A DNA stretch of 64,000 nucleotides from Paucisalibacillus globulus DSM 18846 (GTDB lineage: Bacteria; Bacillota; Bacilli; Bacillales; Amphibacillaceae), in assembly GCF_000482485.1 (NCBI RefSeq), contig NZ_KI519440.1, positions 79,939-143,938 of the forward strand. Reading direction: 5' to 3'. The position numbers were made by a program, and so were the translations under genes. Numbering within the stretch: position 1 is the stretch's first letter; each line of letters begins with the position of its first letter. This document shows, piece by piece, positions 59,816 through 64,000 of the stretch. The notes under the pieces were generated by a model that was not told where the DNA came from, did not search any database, and saw only the letters and a program-made list of their open reading frames with translations.

Positions 59816-60566
59816 TGCTAATATACGTAGAGAATATATATTATTGAAACGGTATTTACCAAATACAATTGCTATGCTTATTACGTTTTATGTACTATTT
59901 TTAGGAATGTTTGCTGGAATTTCACTCATTGGCGATCCGAGTTCACAAGATACGAATATACAGTATGTTATCGTTAATTATATTTTCTGGTTTTTAGCGA
60001 TGGTTGTCGTCAATGATATTGGATGGCAGATTACCAATGAAGCTACCCAAGGAACCCTTGAACAATTAGGAATGTCTCCAATGGGAATATGGAAAATCAT
60101 GTTATCAAGATTGCTTTCTACAACGTTAGTTGATTTTGTTATTATCATAGGGTTGCTATACTTAAGTATGTTTACAGCTGGTCAGTGGCTTAATGTGGAT
60201 GTCTTATCGATATTACCAATACTAATCTTAACTCTAATTAGTATGTTTGGGCTTGGCCTAATCATTGCGGGATTTACGATGATATTGAAGCAAATTCAAG
60301 CGTTTTTACAGATATTACAGTTTATTCTTGCAGGTCTTACGTTTGTACCGTTATCTGTCGCACCTTTCTTAGCATTTTTCCCATTTGTAAAAGGGATTGA
60401 TATGGTTCGAGAAATTATGATTAATGGTGTAACATTAACAGAGTTTGCTGCAGCAGACATCGCAATATTAGTTTTTAATGCAGTCTTTTATTTTGGGGTT
60501 GGTTTAGTTATATTCCTGCGATGTGAACGCTTTGCCATGCAGAAAGGATTACTTGCTCATTATTAA
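59793..60566 (+). CDS. ABC-2 permease
   Basis: 257 residues with six TM helices. NEATQGTLEQLGMSPMGIWKI in the cytosolic loop and QFILAGLTFVPLSVAPFLAF near helix 5 are typical of ABC-2 exporters. GGGGGTGA lies before ATG 59793 inside the ATPase gene. With a single permease gene the transporter would be a homodimer. Substrate unknown. Confidence 0.85.
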   Translation: MRFLNVLNANIRREYILLKRYLPNTIAMLITFYVLFLGMFAGISLIGDPSSQDTNIQYVIVNYIFWFLAMVVVNDIGWQITNEATQGTLEQLGMSPMGIWKIMLSRLLSTTLVDFVIIIGLLYLSMFTAGQWLNVDVLSILPILILTLISMFGLGLIIAGFTMILKQIQAFLQILQFILAGLTFVPLSVAPFLAFFPFVKGIDMVREIMINGVTLTEFAAADIAILVFNAVFYFGVGLVIFLRCERFAMQKGLLAHY

Positions 60567-60573
60567 AAAGTTG

Positions 60574-60612
60574 AAGTGGTATGGACTGAAAAAGTCCATG
60601 CCACTTTTTTTT
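60574..60612 (+). terminator. terminator after ABC exporter
   Basis: AAGTGG.ATGGACT pairs with AGTCCAT.CCACTT, followed by T6. Confidence 0.85.
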
Positions 60613-60663
60613 GAATCATTAGGTCCTATTGGTCCGTCTTATTAAAGGAGAGCGGGGTGGAAC

Positions 60664-61227
60664 ATGAAATTATTATTTCGTATTCTAATAGCTAGTTTAC
60701 TTTTGGTTATGTTGACTTTATTGTTTCCTATGCCAAGTCTTGCTTGTTCTTGTGCGGAAATGTCACCTGTAGAAGATGAGCTAGCACGTTCTGTAGCTGT
60801 TTTTTACGGCAGGGTTTTGGAAATAAATGAAGAAAGTTACCCGAAAAAGGTGCTTTTTGATGTGAAAGAGATTTGGAAGGGAACCGATCAATCCCAAATA
60901 ATTATTCAAACTGGCTTAGGTGGTGGCGATTGCGGGATTGACTTTCAAGTAGGTCAAGAGTATTTAGTGTATGCGAATGATTCGCATTTGTATGGTGATG
61001 AATATTTATCGACTGGAATTTGTGATCGAACTATTTCTACTCTGACAAGCAATGAAGATTTTGAGATTCTTGGTCAAGGAATGGTCCCCACTGTAGAATT
61101 AAATTTAGAAAATGAACTAAATGAAATTTTCCCTACGTGGATAATAGTTGGATTTTGTATAGTCATTGGAGCGATTGGGTTTAGTGTGTATTGGGTGTTT
61201 TCACGAATGAAAAGAAAGCAATCATGA
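60664..61227 (+). CDS. TIMP/NTR-like secreted, membrane-anchored protein
   Basis: 187 residues. A signal peptide ends ...PMPSLA, so the mature protein begins CSCAEMSP, the Cys-x-Cys start of tissue-inhibitor-of-metalloproteinase-like (NTR) domains. The domain continues with FYGRVLEIN, FDVKEIWKGTD, GDCGIDFQVGQEYLVYA and ICDRTISTL, giving paired cysteines for disulfides. A C-terminal TM helix (IIVGFCIVIGAIGFSVYWVF) with a basic tail anchors it. It may inhibit or bind extracellular proteases; unproven in bacteria. Confidence 0.8.
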   Translation: MKLLFRILIASLLLVMLTLLFPMPSLACSCAEMSPVEDELARSVAVFYGRVLEINEESYPKKVLFDVKEIWKGTDQSQIIIQTGLGGGDCGIDFQVGQEYLVYANDSHLYGDEYLSTGICDRTISTLTSNEDFEILGQGMVPTVELNLENELNEIFPTWIIVGFCIVIGAIGFSVYWVFSRMKRKQS

Positions 61228-61380
61228 ATTTTTTATTCGTAAACATGATAAAGAAAATACCTGTTCTAATTTGAATTGATGTATTCGTCCTAATTAACTT
61301 TAAGCGTTAGGATATTGCGAAAAATCAAATTCCTAGGTAAAATATCAAACTTTTTCCCGTAAAATAGGTACGTGTCTGAT

Positions 61381-61408
61381 ACAAGTACCGGTCACCTGTC
61401 ATAGGTTA
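61381..61408 (+). promoter_or_regulatory. candidate sigma-K promoter for cotD
   Basis: CATAGGTTA at 61400-61408 matches the sigma-K -10 consensus CATAnnnTA, with AC 17 nt upstream (61381-61382) as the -35. The expected start site leaves a ~25-nt leader with AAAGGGG. CotD in B. subtilis is sigma-K dependent. Confidence 0.55.
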
Positions 61409-61441
61409 TTAGTGTAACTTAACTCAGAAAGGGGAAAAATA

Positions 61442-61918
61442 ATGAGACATCGTCACGGACCACATTGTGGATGCCCAAAATGTATTGTTTATCCAACTAA
61501 GCATAATGTTGTGCATCATTGTACAGAGGAAACCATTCAACATGTTCATCCTTCCCATACAACCGTAATGAATCACCATTTAATCAAGAATAACCATGTA
61601 TTTCCACACTCTACTTCCGTTCAAAATACTGTAAACAGCGTAAATCAATTTGGTGGAGCATTTAACGTACCAGCTGGACCAGGCATGATGGGACCAGGAC
61701 CAGGTCAAGTAGCAGGTGCTATGTCACCAGGCATGGGGCCAGGCATGATGGGACCTGGAATGAATCCAGGCATGGGACCAGGTATGATGAACCCAGGAAC
61801 CGGCGGAAATCCTACACAAGTAGCAGGTGCAATGGATCCAGGTAATCCAGGCATGGGACCAATGGGCAATCCAGGCATGGGACCAAATAACTGGAATAAG
61901 CCGAATAAATGGTGTTAA
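61442..61918 (+). CDS. cotD: spore coat protein CotD
   Basis: 158 residues. The N-terminus is the CotD pattern: MRHRHGPHCGCPKCIVYPTK, HVHPSHTTVMNHHLIKNNH, FPHSTSVQNT. The second half is a Gly/Pro/Met repeat region (PGMGPGMMGPGM, QVAGAM twice), longer than in B. subtilis CotD (75 residues). The His-rich part and the Gly-Pro repeats suit a structural, cross-linked inner-coat protein. Next to ypsA, as in B. subtilis. Confidence 0.9.
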   Translation: MRHRHGPHCGCPKCIVYPTKHNVVHHCTEETIQHVHPSHTTVMNHHLIKNNHVFPHSTSVQNTVNSVNQFGGAFNVPAGPGMMGPGPGQVAGAMSPGMGPGMMGPGMNPGMGPGMMNPGTGGNPTQVAGAMDPGNPGMGPMGNPGMGPNNWNKPNKWC

Positions 61919-62112
61919 CATGATAAGGAGCTGGCATTGCCGGCTCTTTAGCTTTTATGATTGCCTCATCTAATAAAAAGTTTATTCTAATGGACAAAAT
62001 GCGGTGACAGCGAGTGTCTTGGTTTTGTAGTATGGGACAAACTTAATTAGTGGATAGAGATGAACAAAAACCTAAGAATACAGCAATCTATTGAAGGATG
62101 TGCCATATACAT

Positions 62113-62667
62113 ATGAAAGTATTAACTGTTACAGGATATAAACCTAGAGAAATAAATATTTTCAAAGAAAATGATCCTAAGATCGCCATTATTAAAGCTG
62201 CGATTGAGAAGCGATTAATTGGTTTTATGGAAGATGGGTTAGAATGGATTCTAATTTCCGGCCAAATGGGAGTAGAACTGTGGGCAGCTGAGGTTGCAAT
62301 GGATTTAAAGGATGAATATGACATTCAAGTAGCGATTATCCCCCCGTTTGAAAATCAGGATGAACGTTGGCCAGAGGATTTGAAATTTAAATATGAGGAA
62401 TTAACGATGGTGGCTGATTTTTATCAACCCCTCTACACGGGGGACTATAAGGGCCCCTACCAATTCCGGGCTAAGAATAAGTGGCTAGTGGAAAAGAGTG
62501 ATGCTTGTCTGGTTCTATTAGATGATGAATATCCCGGCAGCAATAAATTTTTCTATGAAGAGGCAAAGCGTGCTACGAAAGAATATCCGATATACTTGAT
62601 AACCCCTTCTGACTTAGATGAAATGGTGGAAGAAATGCGGATGGCAGATCCTGATTATTGGAATTGA
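62113..62667 (+). CDS. ypsA: YpsA, SLOG-family (DUF1273) protein
   Basis: 184 residues from ATG 62113, which gives the usual MKVLTVTGYKP start. SLOG fold: LISGQMGVELWAAEVAMDL binds a nucleotide-like ligand; IPPFENQDERWPE, GPYQFRAKNKWLVEKSDACLVL and GSNKFFYEEAKR are family blocks. In Firmicutes YpsA affects cell division and oxidative-stress tolerance; the ligand is not settled. The cotD-ypsA pairing is conserved with B. subtilis. Confidence 0.92.
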   Translation: MKVLTVTGYKPREINIFKENDPKIAIIKAAIEKRLIGFMEDGLEWILISGQMGVELWAAEVAMDLKDEYDIQVAIIPPFENQDERWPEDLKFKYEELTMVADFYQPLYTGDYKGPYQFRAKNKWLVEKSDACLVLLDDEYPGSNKFFYEEAKRATKEYPIYLITPSDLDEMVEEMRMADPDYWN

Positions 62668-62773
62668 CAAAAATTAGCAGGATTTTCTAATTTGAAATAG
62701 AATATAGAATTATAAACTATTTTAAGTTAGTGTGAAATTATTTGGATTCCTAAATAAGAGGAGCTAGTAAACT

Positions 62774-63667
62774 ATGAAAAGATTTCCTATACTTTATACA
62801 ACTAGACTTAAGTTAATAGAAATTGAATCTGGTCATGCTGAAAGTATCTTTGATATTTTATCTAAGGATGAAGTTACAAAATATTATGGTAGGGAAAGTA
62901 TGGAGTCTGTGGAAGAGGCTAAAGAGTTAGTTAATCACTTTCAAATGCTTTTTCAAAGTGGACGGGGAATTCGTTGGGGAATTGTTTGGAAGGATAGGAA
63001 TGAATTTATTGGTACAATTGGAATTCATAATTATGCTGCCCAAGTTAATCGAGCCGAGATAGGCTTTGAATTGCATCCTGAACAATGGAGAAAAGGAATA
63101 TTAACAGAAGCAATTGCCTGTGTACTAGAGTATTGTTTTGTTGAAATGGGTATACACCGGATGGGTGCAGTAACATTCCCTGGAAATGAAGCTTCTAATA
63201 AACTGTTAGAAAAAGTGGGATTTACCCAGGAAGGATTACTTCGGGGGTATTTATTTCAGAATGGAAAATATCATGATGCAAATGTCTTAGCGATGCTCAA
63301 GCCAGACTGGCGACGAAAAAAGTATGCCGATGAGCAGACTGGTCAGTATCGAGATCATATGACAGAGATTGTAAAACGATCTGAAGCAGCAGGTGACTTT
63401 GACAATCTCCCTGGTAAAGGTAAACCACTCGATTTGGGACCAAGCACTACAAATCCATCTGAGGCACAATTATATAAAACGCTAAAGGATAATCATATCT
63501 TACCTCCCTGGATTGAGCTTGCAAATGAAATTGACTCTTTGAAAGAGCAACTTGAGAATCTAGATGGAAAAGAAAGACGGAAGTTGGTTAAAGAAATCAA
63601 TAAGAAAATCAAAGCATATAATTATGCTTGTCCTCCATCCCTGCAGAAGAATCGGGTTTGGGAATAA
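62774..63667 (+). CDS. GNAT acetyltransferase fused to DUF1992 (DnaJ-like C28) domain
   Basis: 297 residues; GAGGAG before ATG 62774. Residues 1-~175 are a RimJ/RimL-type GNAT (YTTRLKLIEI, IGTIGIHNYAAQVNRAEIGF, WRKGILTEAI, NEASNKLLEKVGF). Residues ~190-297 are DUF1992: AAGDFDNLPGKGKPLDLG, LYKTLKDNHILPPWIELANE, EINKKIKAYNYACPPSLQ. No stop or frameshift separates the two, so it is a true fusion. DUF1992 usually occurs as a ~125-residue free-standing protein. Function unknown; N-terminal or amine acetylation likely for the GNAT part. Confidence 0.88.
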   Translation: MKRFPILYTTRLKLIEIESGHAESIFDILSKDEVTKYYGRESMESVEEAKELVNHFQMLFQSGRGIRWGIVWKDRNEFIGTIGIHNYAAQVNRAEIGFELHPEQWRKGILTEAIACVLEYCFVEMGIHRMGAVTFPGNEASNKLLEKVGFTQEGLLRGYLFQNGKYHDANVLAMLKPDWRRKKYADEQTGQYRDHMTEIVKRSEAAGDFDNLPGKGKPLDLGPSTTNPSEAQLYKTLKDNHILPPWIELANEIDSLKEQLENLDGKERRKLVKEINKKIKAYNYACPPSLQKNRVWE

Positions 63668-63670
63668 GGG

Positions 63671-63700
63671 AAAGCCAGTCTCAGAGTGAGGCTGGCTTTT
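63671..63700 (+). terminator. terminator after GNAT-DUF1992 gene
   Basis: AAAGCCAG.CTC pairs with GAG.CTGGCTTT, followed by TTCT. Confidence 0.8.
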
Positions 63701-63729
63701 CTGTGGGTGAAGGTGAAACCTGAAATAGT

Positions 63730-64000
63730 GGGTGATATTCCGTGGATTTGGCTGATATTCAGGGAGTACGGCTGATATTCTGCAGATTTGGCTGATACTC
63801 AGGGAGTACGGCTGATATTCTGTTTATATGGCTGATACTTAAGGATCACGGCTGATATTCTGCAGATTTGGCTGATACTCAAGGAGTACGGCTGATATTT
63901 TGTATATTTGGCTGATAATCAGGGATCACGGCTGATATTCTGTTTATATGGCTGATAATTAGGGATCACGGCTGATATTCTACAGATTTGGCTGATACTC
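63730..64000. repeat. 20-bp tandem array running off the window, 13.5 units seen
   Basis: Every 20 bp begins GGCTGATA(T/C/A)T (first unit GGGTGATATT). Two unit types alternate: one ending CTGCAGATTT or CTGTTTATAT, the other CAGGGAGTAC or CAGGGATCAC, for a 40-bp higher-order period. No indels. On the reverse strand the core reads CAGAATATCAGCC. No coding frame is evident. Confidence 0.92.

Noticed and set aside
63730..64000. CRISPR array
   Set aside because: 20-bp units with two alternating variants, no spacer diversity.

Overview
The window looks like the chromosome of a low-GC, endospore-forming Bacillaceae member (Bacillus/Oceanobacillus/Virgibacillus-like; genus not decidable from sequence alone). 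Evidence is the AT-rich composition, AGGAGG-type ribosome binding sites, spore genes (an SspP-type small acid-soluble protein, a CotD-type coat protein next to ypsA, a likely gamma-type SASP), lipoprotein signals and Bacillus-style two-component/ABC modules. About 60 genuine genes are present, with some pseudogenes and two unusual tandem-repeat arrays.

1-10.3 kb is an accessory region. It holds the 3' end of a DEAD/DEAH helicase with a DUF3427-type tail, then a complete three-gene anti-phage operon that I read as Lamassu (lmuA Cap4-like nuclease, lmuC middle component, lmuB SMC-like ATPase with a CPLC zinc-hook motif; also called ABC-3C or DdmABC-like). It is followed by decayed DNA and a phage/integrative-element replication remnant (excisionase-like HTH, DnaD-domain protein, G39P-like helicase loader/inhibitor), an Rpn-family nuclease and a truncated gene. 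10.3-14.5 kb carries a hairpin-rich segment, a MutS2 paralogue without Smr domain, a rifamycin ADP-ribosyltransferase (arr) and a lipoprotein.

15.2-22.8 kb is a type VII secretion (LXG) toxin locus. Two small LXG partners precede an LXG toxin with a glycine-rich hydrophobic C-terminus. After it comes an array of candidate immunity genes: three DUF443 membrane proteins, two full and one broken DUF4176 gene, and two paralogous 241-residue membrane proteins. A fossil of a second toxin 3' end (INPLNWGWW-stop) sits in front of the second DUF443 gene, showing how the array grew. The arrangement resembles the S. aureus TspA/TsaI locus.

23-34 kb has an OmpA-domain lipoprotein, a DinG/XPD-type helicase with an N-terminal nuclease fold, two CBO0543-like membrane proteins, a CAP-domain protein, and a haem-stress module: hrtB-hrtA led by a small oxidase-like membrane protein whose promoter region contains an HssR-type direct repeat. 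hssRS lies 2 kb away, after a SAP/DUF6434 gene and a GDSL hydrolase. 36-42.3 kb holds sfsA and a complete lnrJK-lnrLMN-type two-component system plus ABC exporter (linearmycin-resistance type).

42.4-64 kb is mostly ordinary chromosome: YkvA, HEAT-like protein, DUF3892 protein, EamA transporter, a GHL-type glycosidase lipoprotein that seems to start at CTG, a CDF transporter, a convergent/divergent pair of c-di-GMP enzymes, an FAD oxidoreductase, ppaC, several very small genes, mscL, an MBL hydrolase, a DUF4269 protein, an ABC exporter, a TIMP-like protein, cotD, ypsA and a GNAT-DUF1992 fusion. Two tandem arrays (44.5-45.0 kb, 21-bp period; 63.7 kb to the end, 20-bp period) share a core, CAGAAyATsAGCC, in opposite orientations and look like one repeat family.
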